Below are positions 8,810 to 17,066 of a DNA stretch of 64,000 bases, one piece after another. Under the pieces are notes generated by a model that was not told the origin of the DNA, searched no databases, and was given only the letters and a program-made list of their open reading frames with translations. Source of the stretch: Chloracidobacterium sp. Lineage in GTDB: Bacteria > Acidobacteriota > Blastocatellia > Chloracidobacteriales > Chloracidobacteriaceae. The stretch spans positions 186,001-250,000 of the forward strand of contig JANWUV010000004.1 of NCBI GenBank assembly GCA_025057975.1. Reading direction: 5' to 3'. Made by a program: the position numbers and the translations under genes. Each line of letters begins with the position of its first letter. The first letter of the stretch is position 1.

Positions 8810-10687
8810 ATGCGTGCTATGACCATCCTATGCGCTGTTCTGTGGATCGGGACGCCGGGCGACGGCGTCCTGACCGCCCCACAATCCGCCGCGCAAGGAA
8901 CAACCGCCGCCGCGCCTGATGCGATCGCCGCTTACAACCAAGGCAATCAGGCGCTATCCGCCGGCCGCTATGAAGAAGCCATCCGCTTCTACACCCAGGC
9001 CATCGAGCGTAAGTCCGATTTTCCTGAAGCCCACAACTGGCGCGGGTTCGCCTACCGGGCGCTCGGCCGCCGCGAAGAGGCGCGGCAAGATTTCAACCGC
9101 GCCATCCAACTGCGCCCTAACTACGCCAAAGCCTATGAAAATCGCGCACTGACGCTCTACGAAATGGGCGAATACACCGAGGCTGTCAAGGACTATAACG
9201 AAGCGCTCAAACTCGACCCCAAAGCGACGACCATTTTCGGCTACCGTGGGCTGTGTCACTTTGCACTTGCCCAGTACGACGACGCCATCCGCGACTTTGA
9301 CGCCGCCATCAAGGCCAGTCCGCGCGAGACGTTGTGGCTGGTTTATCGCGGCGACGCCTACAACGCCAAAAAGGACACCCAGCGGGCGCTGGCTGATTTT
9401 GAACAGGCCTTGCTACTTGAGCCGAATAACGTCCGCGCGCGGACGGCGCGGGGCGTCCTGCTCTATGGACAGGGCCAGTACGAACGCGCCATCGCTGATT
9501 TCAATGTCGTTCTGAACGCCGAGCCGAACAATCAAGACATCCTCGCCTATCGCGGTCAGGCCAACATCGAACTCAAACGCTTTGATCGCGCCGTCAAGGA
9601 CTTCGATGAACTCGTACGACTTGCCCCCAACAACGCGCGCGGCTACGTCGGGCGTGGCTTTGCTCGCTTCCAAGTCAAGGACTACGCCCTCGCCAAAGCC
9701 GACTTCGACCGCGCCATTGAACTTGACCCTAACACCGGCAAGGTTTTCTGCTACCGCGCGATGACGTACCGCGAGCTGGCGCAGCTAGCAGCCGCCGACG
9801 CGGATTTCAAGCGGTGCTTCGCGCTCGATGTCGGGCAGAAGGCCGTTTACGGCAAGGCCGCCGAGGATGTCGCTGCGCAAATTGCGCCGCCACCGCCGCC
9901 GCCCCGTGACGAGCCGCCGCCGCAGACAACACGGCGTGACCCTGCGCCAAGCGACCTGCCGCAAAGCTCGCCTACAGCTGGCGGTCGACCGCGTCGTGCG
10001 CCTGTTCAGCCGCCGGTCAGTGACTCAGAGGGAGACGCCGCCGCCCCCTCTCCGCCAAGCGGCACGCCGCCGCGCAACCGTCCGATTCCAAACCAAGACC
10101 CGCCGCCCTACGACGACGAGCCGGCGACCGGCGGCTTGCTACGTACGCGGCCGCCTGCCAGCGCAGGCCGTCCGCCCGCCAATGCCGTTTCGAGCATCGG
10201 CAACCAGCAGGCGCTGGATTTCCTACGCGCCGTGCGCGACGGCAACGAAGCGCGTGTTCGACAAATGCTTCAGCAAGGTATGTCGCCCAACATTGTCGCC
10301 GCCAACGGCATGACGGCGCTGATGACGGCGGCCGAGGCCGGCTTCGGGCGCATCGTGCAGGTGTTGCTGCAAGCGCAGGCCGACACTGACGCAACCGATA
10401 TGCACGGCAGGACGGCGTTGATGTACGCTGCGCGTACCGGCGACATCGCGTGCGTGACGGCGCTGCTGGCGCGCAGCGGCGCAACCGTCAATCTTCAGGA
10501 CGAGGACGGCATGACGGCGCTCATGCACGCTGCCGACCGCGGCCATCGGGCGGCGGTGCGAGCAATTCTAGCGCGACGGCCGGACGTGAATCTGCGGAAT
10601 CGTTCAGGACTCTCGGCCTACAACTTGGCCGTACGGCAGGGTGACATCGAGATTATCAACGCCATCCGCGCCGCCGGCGGCCGGTAG
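8810..10687 (+). CDS. Exported TPR-ankyrin repeat protein
   Basis: A signal peptide (MRAMTILCAVLWIGTP ...) is followed by about ten tandem TPR units, roughly residues 40-370, typified by AIRFYTQAIERKSDFPEAHN and AVKDYNEALKLDPKATTIFG. A Pro-rich linker of about 120 residues comes next (PPPPPPRDEPPP). At least three ankyrin repeats finish the protein (NGMTALMTAAEAGFGRIVQV, HGRTALMYAARTGDIACV, DGMTALMHAADRGHRAAV). I chose the ATG at 8810 over the upstream in-frame 8594 because it gives a clean signal peptide and has AGGA upstream. Both repeat types bind proteins, so a periplasmic scaffold is likely. The partner is unknown. Confidence 0.8.
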   Translation: MRAMTILCAVLWIGTPGDGVLTAPQSAAQGTTAAAPDAIAAYNQGNQALSAGRYEEAIRFYTQAIERKSDFPEAHNWRGFAYRALGRREEARQDFNRAIQLRPNYAKAYENRALTLYEMGEYTEAVKDYNEALKLDPKATTIFGYRGLCHFALAQYDDAIRDFDAAIKASPRETLWLVYRGDAYNAKKDTQRALADFEQALLLEPNNVRARTARGVLLYGQGQYERAIADFNVVLNAEPNNQDILAYRGQANIELKRFDRAVKDFDELVRLAPNNARGYVGRGFARFQVKDYALAKADFDRAIELDPNTGKVFCYRAMTYRELAQLAAADADFKRCFALDVGQKAVYGKAAEDVAAQIAPPPPPPRDEPPPQTTRRDPAPSDLPQSSPTAGGRPRRAPVQPPVSDSEGDAAAPSPPSGTPPRNRPIPNQDPPPYDDEPATGGLLRTRPPASAGRPPANAVSSIGNQQALDFLRAVRDGNEARVRQMLQQGMSPNIVAANGMTALMTAAEAGFGRIVQVLLQAQADTDATDMHGRTALMYAARTGDIACVTALLARSGATVNLQDEDGMTALMHAADRGHRAAVRAILARRPDVNLRNRSGLSAYNLAVRQGDIEIINAIRAAGGR

Positions 10688-10787
10688 TCGGCGGAGTGCG
10701 CCCCTTGCTGTCTCACATCGGGCTTGCGCCTGCCTGTGGGGAGCAGCGAGGAACAGAAGCGGGCAGCCAGAAGTCGTTTAGCCACAC

Positions 10788-12851
10788 CTAATTCGCCGGC
10801 GGTTCATTGGCGGCGGCCGCGACGACCACCCGTTCCGCCAGCGCACGGTCAACCCGAAGCTGACCGCTCTCCTTCATCCGCGCTTTGACGCTGTCAATGT
10901 AAGTCTCGAACAGGTTGTTGGCGCGGTCGCCGCGCAAACGATCAAAGATTTGTTTGCGTTGTTCGGCGAACTTCGTCAAATCGGCGTCCTTCCGCGCCGT
11001 CACGGCGACGACCGCCACTGTCGGCGCGGCGTTGCGGGCGGCGTAAAGCGGCATCGGAATAAGTTCGCCCACCTTGACCTTTTCGGCGTTAGGAAACGCC
11101 GCCGGAAAGGACTTGTTGTCCAAGTAGGCGGTGTCATTGAAATCTTTGATTTCCTGAACCTTGAGCTTCATCGCTTCAGCGGCGGCCTTGAGGCCGGCGG
11201 CGTTTTTCGCGGCGGCGATCAGTTGCTTAGCGCGGTCATAAGCCTTTTGCAGGGCTTTTTCCTGCTTGACCTTAGCAATAACCTTATCGCGGACCTCATC
11301 TAATGTCGCGTCACCCGGCTTCTTGATTTCGACCAACTGCGGAACCGCAAACCCGCCGCGAATCCCAACCTTTTCCCCAACTTCGTTTGGCTCAGTCAGT
11401 GCCGATGTTTTCTCTTCAAACGAAGGGTTGCTGCCGATTTCAGGAACATCATCGCCCGGCATAAAGAACGGTGTTTCGCGCTTAACCTCTTCCGGCTTGA
11501 GTTTGAGTTTGGTGGCGATTGTTGCGGCGGTTTCATCAAAGTTTCGCGTCCGTGACAGCAACGAGACAGCTTCGTCGGCGATTTGCGACGCCTTGGCGTA
11601 GGATAACCGATTGCGAACGATGGCGAGCAATCCCGGCTTAGCTTCCTCAAACGTCTTTACCGTACGGTCAAACACCTTGAAGATGTAGAAGGCATTGCCG
11701 CGTCGGACGGGGTCGCTAACTTCGCCGACGCCTAGACTGAAGGCCGCTTCAACCGGGTCATTGGGCTTGACGTTGGCCCGTTCGATAACGCCCAGGTCGC
11801 CGCCTTTGGGAGCTGTCGCCGTATCCTGTGAGTTGCCCCGCGCCAGCGCCGCAAAGTCTTCCGCTGGGACGCCCTCCTTACCGCGTGCGCGTGCGACCAG
11901 ATCATTCGCCTTCTGGAGTACTTTGTCTTCGTCTTTGGGTGTCAGTACTTTGAGGACAATCTGGCTGACTCGAATCGTCTTCACCTGTTTGTTCGGGTCA
12001 TATTCCCTTTGGAGTTCCTCATCGGACACCGGAATGATTTCCGCCGCCTTGTCCTGACTAACGTAGATGTAGCGCACTTTGCGCCGGTCCTTTGTGAAGC
12101 GGAAATCTTCTTTGTGGGCGTCAAAGTATGTGCGTAGCTCTTCCTCTGTAGGCTCGGCGACTTCTTTCTCGAAGTCAGAAGCCGCTAGTGTGACGTAGCT
12201 CAGCTCAAAGCGTGTATTTTGACGGCGATACTCTTCTTCCGCTTCACGTTGCGAAACCTGTACGCCGCTGGTGATGAAGTTGCGCAGCTTTTCTTCCAAG
12301 ATTGTGTAGGCTAAATCACGCTCAAACGCCACGTAGTTGGTTCCCATCCGTGCCAGTTGCTTTTTATACTTCTCAACACCGATGAAGCGTCCGTTTTCAT
12401 CACGGAACTGCTCGCGCAAGCGCTGCTGGATTTCCCCTTCCGTAGCCGTCAAGCCGAGTCGCTCAGCTTCCAGTTCGATGATGCGCCGCCGGATCAACTG
12501 CTGCAAAATTGCGCGGTCGCTACCCTGCTGCCGGAGTTGCTGGATGCTCAGCGGGAAGTTGGCGCTGCCGGAAGTCAGTTGCGCTGCGTAGCGGCGATAC
12601 ATGCCGACGAGATTGTTCAGCGATTCGGTGTATTCCTTGGCCGTCACCGTCCGGTTGCCGACACGCGCAATAACCGTATCTTCGGGAACGGGTTGGACAG
12701 TTTTTGGGCCGCTCGCACCAAACAGTGACCGTGACGGCAGCGAGTACGCCAAAACCATGATGAACCCTAGAAAGCAGATGATGGCAATCAGCAGGGTGCG
12801 GCGGGATTTGAGCGAGGAACGAATCGCAATTGACGTTTTGGATTGAGCCAT
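10788..12851 (-). CDS. PpiD/SurA-like membrane-anchored peptidyl-prolyl isomerase
   Basis: The 687-residue protein has one N-terminal membrane helix (TLLIAIICFLGFIMVLAYSL) and a SurA-N-like chaperone region. A parvulin domain lies around residues 290-400 (IRVSQIVLKV, GGDLGVIERANVKPNDPVEA, NAFYIFKVFDR). A second helical region with a long C-terminal tail follows. This is the architecture of PpiD, which helps newly exported proteins fold in the periplasm next to the Sec translocon. The ATG at 12851 gives MAQSKTSIAIRSS with the helix at residues 19-40. It sits alone between convergent or unrelated neighbours. Confidence 0.85.
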   Translation of the reverse strand: MAQSKTSIAIRSSLKSRRTLLIAIICFLGFIMVLAYSLPSRSLFGASGPKTVQPVPEDTVIARVGNRTVTAKEYTESLNNLVGMYRRYAAQLTSGSANFPLSIQQLRQQGSDRAILQQLIRRRIIELEAERLGLTATEGEIQQRLREQFRDENGRFIGVEKYKKQLARMGTNYVAFERDLAYTILEEKLRNFITSGVQVSQREAEEEYRRQNTRFELSYVTLAASDFEKEVAEPTEEELRTYFDAHKEDFRFTKDRRKVRYIYVSQDKAAEIIPVSDEELQREYDPNKQVKTIRVSQIVLKVLTPKDEDKVLQKANDLVARARGKEGVPAEDFAALARGNSQDTATAPKGGDLGVIERANVKPNDPVEAAFSLGVGEVSDPVRRGNAFYIFKVFDRTVKTFEEAKPGLLAIVRNRLSYAKASQIADEAVSLLSRTRNFDETAATIATKLKLKPEEVKRETPFFMPGDDVPEIGSNPSFEEKTSALTEPNEVGEKVGIRGGFAVPQLVEIKKPGDATLDEVRDKVIAKVKQEKALQKAYDRAKQLIAAAKNAAGLKAAAEAMKLKVQEIKDFNDTAYLDNKSFPAAFPNAEKVKVGELIPMPLYAARNAAPTVAVVAVTARKDADLTKFAEQRKQIFDRLRGDRANNLFETYIDSVKARMKESGQLRVDRALAERVVVAAAANEPPAN

Positions 12852-13047
12852 GGGCGTCGAACAGTCCTTGCGTGGTGTCGCAGCTGCCCGTGCAGCAAGT
12901 GAAGCCTGCGAGGGTACTGAATTCCCCGTATGAGCGCAATTGGTGTTTTAGGCGGTGGTCGCCGTAGCAGGCGCCGATGTTCGGTTTGCGTTTGAGGGCG
13001 CGGACTTTTCGGCTTACTTGAAAACTGCGCCCATGGTTATCTGGCCG

Positions 13048-13827
13048 TCAAACCAGCCAGCCGATGTCTGGGTGATAGGCGCGACCTAGCAGTCGTCCTT
13101 CCAGACTGCGGTGGTGCTGGTGGTCATGCATGCGGCGGACGACAGCGTTCGGCGGCGTATAGCCGTATGACAACGACTGCCGCCGGACATAGTACGTCCC
13201 AAGGACGGCTGGCACGAAGACCAGCATCCGCCCGTCCTCAACCAAATGCAGAAATAGTTCCCAGTCTTCGTTGCTGTTGACGGCAGAGTCGGTTTGGAAG
13301 CCGCCGCACTGAAGCAGTTGATAAGCATCGCACAGGCTGCACAAGTCAACTTCGTTCGTATGAAAGAGCGACGACCGATAGGCCAGATTTGACCGGAGTC
13401 CCGTCACGCGCCCTTCCTCGCGGACGACGAGGTTGCCGTAGACGACGGCCGCGCCGGTGTCGCGGATGGCGCGGACGAACAAAAACAAATTGTCGCCGAG
13501 GAGTTCATTGTCGGCGTCGAGCCAGCAGATGTAGCGATAACGCGCCATCTGCAAGATGCGGTTGCGGGCTGCGGCCGGCCCCTGCTGTTCCGGCTGAAAG
13601 ACAACGTGCAAGGTAATGTCGGTCAAGGCAGCGCTCGCGTGTGCGAGCCATTCAACCGAGCCGTCCCGCGAAGCGTCGTCCACGACGACGACTTCTCCGG
13701 CGACCCCCTGTGCGGCAAGGGCGCGCAGAGAGCGGCGAGCCGACGCCAAACTGCGCGGCAGAAACAGCCGGTGATTCCAGTTCGCCATGCCGATGGTGAC
13801 GCCGTCCGCCTTAGAAAGTTGCGTCAT
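13048..13827 (-). CDS. Family 2 glycosyltransferase
   Basis: The protein has a GT-A fold: GVTIGMANWNHRLFLPRSL, then VVVVDDASRDGS and the nucleotide-sugar metal motif CWLDADNEL (DxD type). About 259 residues follow from the ATG at 13827; another ATG lies three codons upstream and would overlap the previous gene by 13 bases. It is about 40% similar by eye to its upstream neighbour, including the shared ending GRxYHPxxGWL, so the two arose by tandem duplication. They probably add sugars to a surface glycan. Acceptor and sugar cannot be told from the sequence. Confidence 0.85.
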   Translation of the reverse strand: MTQLSKADGVTIGMANWNHRLFLPRSLASARRSLRALAAQGVAGEVVVVDDASRDGSVEWLAHASAALTDITLHVVFQPEQQGPAAARNRILQMARYRYICWLDADNELLGDNLFLFVRAIRDTGAAVVYGNLVVREEGRVTGLRSNLAYRSSLFHTNEVDLCSLCDAYQLLQCGGFQTDSAVNSNEDWELFLHLVEDGRMLVFVPAVLGTYYVRRQSLSYGYTPPNAVVRRMHDHQHHRSLEGRLLGRAYHPDIGWLV

Positions 13828-14588
13828 GCCAGCCACCCCACGGCGGGATGGTACATCCGCCCGATGAGCCGCCCTTCGCGGCTGCGCAGCTCGTCTTGGT
13901 CGAATATGCGCCGCAGGCGATGGGCCAACGCCTCCGGCGCGACCGTATGCAGCGAACCCGGCGACCGGTGGTAGTACCCGAACACCGCCGGGACGAACAC
14001 CACGCGGGCGTTGCGCGCCAGCAGGCGCATCAGGAGTTCCCAGTCCTCAAGTAGCCCGCGCGTCGTGACGTAGCCACCGGCCGCCAGCGCTGCGTGTGCG
14101 TCCAGCAGGGCAAAGCTGTCCACGTAGTTCTGCCGATACACGCGCGCGTGCAGGGTTTCATTGGAGAGCAGGTCAGGCTGGCCGTCGCCCAGGACGATGA
14201 GGTTGCCGTAGGTCAGCGCCGCATCGGTTTCAAGGGCGGCGCGATAGAAAAGCCACAGGTTTTCCGGTTCGAGTTCATTGTCGGCGTCGAGCAGGCAGGC
14301 GTGGCGATAGGCGGCTTGCGTCAGCCCGACGTTACGCGCCGCGCCCAGCCCGCCGTTTTTTTCAAGCCATACGACGCGCGTTGCGAGGTCGGGGTACTGC
14401 GCCGCCAGATGGAACAGGTATTTTTGCGAGCCGTCCCGCGAGGCGTCGTCCACGATGAGCAACTCGCAGGCGACACCGCGCGCCTGAAGTCGCCGCATGC
14501 CGGCGAACGCCGACCGGATGGCGCGGGGCAGGCAATAGCGATGATTCCAGTTCGGAACGAGGATGGAAACGCCCGCGCGTTTTGACAT
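13824..14588 (-). CDS. Family 2 glycosyltransferase, tandem paralogue
   Basis: The 254-residue GT-A protein begins GVSILVPNWNHRYCLPRAI. It contains LLIVDDASRDGSQKYL and the metal-binding region CLLDADNELEPENLW. EDWELLMRLL near residue 195 matches the acceptor-side acid region of family 2 enzymes. It overlaps the start of the downstream paralogue by a few bases, which points to coupled translation. The shared C-terminal signature YHPAVGWLA is unusual enough to define this pair as one subfamily. No membrane segment is seen, so it should act at the cytoplasmic face. Confidence 0.85.
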   Translation of the reverse strand: MSKRAGVSILVPNWNHRYCLPRAIRSAFAGMRRLQARGVACELLIVDDASRDGSQKYLFHLAAQYPDLATRVVWLEKNGGLGAARNVGLTQAAYRHACLLDADNELEPENLWLFYRAALETDAALTYGNLIVLGDGQPDLLSNETLHARVYRQNYVDSFALLDAHAALAAGGYVTTRGLLEDWELLMRLLARNARVVFVPAVFGYYHRSPGSLHTVAPEALAHRLRRIFDQDELRSREGRLIGRMYHPAVGWLA

Positions 14589-14654
14589 GAGCGCCGTTTC
14601 ACTTTCAGATCGTGGAAAAAACTCCCATAGGCAGCGCGCAGATGCCGCTACTGC

Positions 14655-14934
14655 TCAACTGTTCCTTACTTGCTTACGCCGCTGAAGCCATCGCTCGAAG
14701 GAGGCGGGGCTTTCCTCTAACCTTCGCCCCAACAATAAGCCTTCAATGCCTATGTCCTCGTCAAGCTCCGGCCAGTGGATGCCGTAGCCTGCGCCGCTGA
14801 TTTGGAAACAGGCGCGCTCTTCGGGCGTTCCATGCGCCAAGCGAGGATGCCAGGCAATCGGCACGGCGATGGCCCGCTCATCTTAATCTATAGAGAGCGT
14901 ATCGTCGGTAACTTGAACGTTGGTGATTCTAGGC
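14655..14934 (-). pseudogene. Decayed DUF2442 protein
   Basis: Translation of the minus strand gives a DUF2442 protein: ITNVQVTDDTLSID, a stop, then DERAIAVPIAWHPRLAHGT and GIHWPELDEDIGIEGLLLG. The TAA stop falls where family members carry a residue just before the conserved D-G/E-R. A 69-residue piece from a GTG at 14864 remains open but lacks the first strands. DUF2442 genes usually follow DUF4160 genes and are suspected toxin-antitoxin-like pairs. The DUF4160 remnant lies directly upstream here. Confidence 0.7.
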
Positions 14935-15180
14935 GGAGTGAAGATTGCCGCCGCAGAAAGCAGCCCATCCATGTCGTAGCCTTATCAATATTCTCTCGAA
15001 TGATGGGTTCAATGTCCCGTAACTCTTTCGGCTATAGCCATGACTCTTGACCAGCACAACGTCAGGGTCAAGTCAGAACTTGGCGCTCATGTTTTCACTT
15101 ACGTGGACGTGAGGCAGCTCGCTGCAATTGTTTGACTAGAAGTCAAAACGGTACGGCCCAAGACGTAACGCCGTCGGCAT
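14935..15180 (-). pseudogene. Decayed DUF4160 protein
   Basis: The minus strand reads MPTALRLGPYRFDF, a TAG stop, then ELPHVHVSENMSAKF, a TGA stop where the family has Trp, then LDPDVVLVKSHGYSRK. After a one-base shift it continues KELRDIEPIIRENIDKATTW. This follows the DUF4160 consensus through the full length of about 80 residues. Two nonsense codons and one frameshift make it dead. It pairs with the DUF2442 remnant downstream. Confidence 0.75.
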
Positions 15181-15207
15181 AGACGACTCAACTTCTCAAA
15201 GATACTT

Positions 15208-16134
15208 TCAATCCCGTCGCCACAGCGCCGCAAAGGCCGTCCCCAAACTCGGCTGCTCAAGCCACTCGTCGCACAGGCGGACAACCAGCCGCCATGGCTC
15301 GTCGGTCGCTGCGAAGTTACGCAGCTCGTCTATTGAAGCCAAAACACCGCCGAGAGGTCGTAACGCTGCGGCGTAGCGCGCGTCAAGCTTGACCGGACAG
15401 GCCCCGGCAAGCAAGGCGTCCAGCGCACGGAACGACTCAAAATACGGATGCTCGTGGTGTGAGACCCAGACGTAAAACTGCGTCTTTTCGAGGACGCGCT
15501 CCAACTGCGCCTTGCCCAGTCGGCCGCGGTCGGCGCGTACCTGAAACGGCTCGCCTGGCGGCAGGAACGCCAGTCCGTTCGGCCGCCAATCGGCAAGCGC
15601 CGCCACCAGCGTAGCCCGCTCTGGCGTCAGCCCACCCACGACCGCCCACGGTATGGGTCGCCGGTTAAAAGCTTCCGGCGGCAGAGCGCGGACGCTCATC
15701 AGCTTGCCTTTTTCGGCTTCCGTCGGCGCGTAGCGCAGAAAGCGATAGACGTTTGAAGCGACGCTTTCCGGCGACGCCTGCGGTTGCCGGCCCAGATCAA
15801 GGATGGTCGTCCAGTCAGGGCCGTCCAACTGCCGCTGGAACCAAATGGTTCCCACGCACTCCGCAACCAGCAGAACGCGCTCCGGCGCGCTATTGACCTT
15901 TGACATAAGCGCGTCGGCGTCCGCGCGGGACAGACGCGGATCGTTCACGGTCTCAACCCAGTTGACGACGACGACGCGCGGCGCGGTCGGCGCGGCGAGC
16001 CAGGCGGGCGCGTCCCAGAGGCGCGTATGCTCGCGTAGCGCGGGCGGCAGATCGCGCCACAGCCGCTGCGCCAAATCGGCGTAAAACCAGTCCGTCGCGG
16101 CGCTGTACACGATGTCGGTTTGAGAAACGGTCAT
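15208..16134 (-). CDS. Protein of unknown function, glycosyltransferase-like, paralogue A
   Basis: The 308-residue soluble protein is not a family I can name. It is clearly related along its whole length to the upstream gene: both open with xDIxYS...WxxADxxxRLxxDLP, share VVVVNWxExV and LLxAECVGTxWFxxQ, and end with a block like YFESFRALDALLAGACPVKLD. That last block resembles the donor-site region of GT-B glycosyltransferases of the exostosin/CgeB kind. The two family 2 glycosyltransferases downstream support a glycan role. The start overlaps the previous stop as ATGA. Function is an inference from context and one motif. Confidence 0.6.
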   Translation of the reverse strand: MTVSQTDIVYSAATDWFYADLAQRLWRDLPPALREHTRLWDAPAWLAAPTAPRVVVVNWVETVNDPRLSRADADALMSKVNSAPERVLLVAECVGTIWFQRQLDGPDWTTILDLGRQPQASPESVASNVYRFLRYAPTEAEKGKLMSVRALPPEAFNRRPIPWAVVGGLTPERATLVAALADWRPNGLAFLPPGEPFQVRADRGRLGKAQLERVLEKTQFYVWVSHHEHPYFESFRALDALLAGACPVKLDARYAAALRPLGGVLASIDELRNFAATDEPWRLVVRLCDEWLEQPSLGTAFAALWRRD

Positions 16135-17066
16135 GAGTTTGCGTCTGCGTTTCTGGCAAGGATGGCGGCAAAGGCCTCGCCAAGGGACGGACGCGCCAGC
16201 GCCGCCGCGTAGGTCGCCGCCAGCAACGCCGCCCGTCCTCGGCTTTGCAAGGCTTCTTCAAGTGCGTCAAGCGAGGAGAAGACACAGGGCGCGGTGGCAA
16301 AACAAGCCACATGGTCGGGGTCAATCTTGACGGGCAATGCGCCGCAGCGCAGCGCGTCGTGGACGCGAAAGGTCTCAAAGTATGGAAACGGGTGCTGCGC
16401 GCGCCAGATGTAAAGCTGCGTGCGCTGAAGCAGACGTTCCAGGCCGTCTTGGGTGAGGCGTCCGCTGCCCGGCCGCGCCGGGCCAGCCTCAGTCAGCAGG
16501 AGAAAGCCGTCTGGCCGCCGGCGGACGAGTTCCTGCGCGAACGCGATGCGGGCCGGCGTCCGCATGCCGACCAGCGCCCACGGGATGGGCCGGTCGTCGT
16601 CGCCCGCCGATAACGCAGCGCGGCGGCGGGCGAAGTCGTCCAGCTCGGCGCGCGTCGCTACCGTCCCAAGGACGTGATAGGGTAAGCCGCGGTACGCTTC
16701 CGGTAGCGGGTAGCCGAACCACCCGACTTCGATGAGTTCCGTCCACGCGACGCCTTCGGCGAACTGTTTGTCGAACCATTCCGTGCCGACGCACTCGGCG
16801 GAAAGCAGCGTTCGGCGGGAGGCGGCGGCCAGACGCGCGCAAAGCTGCGAGACTCGTCCGCCAAGCATCGGCTCGCGGACGACTTCCTCCCAGTTGACGA
16901 CGACAACGTGCTCATGCGACTCGCCGGCAAGCCATTCAACCACGTTGAGCAGGCGCGTCGTTGCGCGCAGGTCGGCGGGTAGGTCGGTGTAGAGCCGCCG
17001 GGCGAAATCCGCGTGATACCAGTTGTTGGTATGGCTGTAGATGATGTCTATGCCCACGATATGCAT
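16131..17066 (-). CDS. Protein of unknown function, glycosyltransferase-like, paralogue B
   Basis: This 311-residue protein is the tandem partner of the downstream gene. It shares DIIYSHTNNWYHADFARRL at the start, VVVVNWEEVV, LLSAECVGTEWFDKQ, and YFETFRVHDALRCGALPVKID near residue 260. The ATG at 17066 is chosen because it aligns exactly with the paralogue N-terminus; an earlier in-frame start at 17153 would add 29 Arg-rich residues. With this start the gene begins inside the first codons of the divergent TonB receptor gene. No signal peptide or membrane helix is visible. Confidence 0.6.
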   Translation of the reverse strand: MHIVGIDIIYSHTNNWYHADFARRLYTDLPADLRATTRLLNVVEWLAGESHEHVVVVNWEEVVREPMLGGRVSQLCARLAAASRRTLLSAECVGTEWFDKQFAEGVAWTELIEVGWFGYPLPEAYRGLPYHVLGTVATRAELDDFARRRAALSAGDDDRPIPWALVGMRTPARIAFAQELVRRRPDGFLLLTEAGPARPGSGRLTQDGLERLLQRTQLYIWRAQHPFPYFETFRVHDALRCGALPVKIDPDHVACFATAPCVFSSLDALEEALQSRGRAALLAATYAAALARPSLGEAFAAILARNADANS

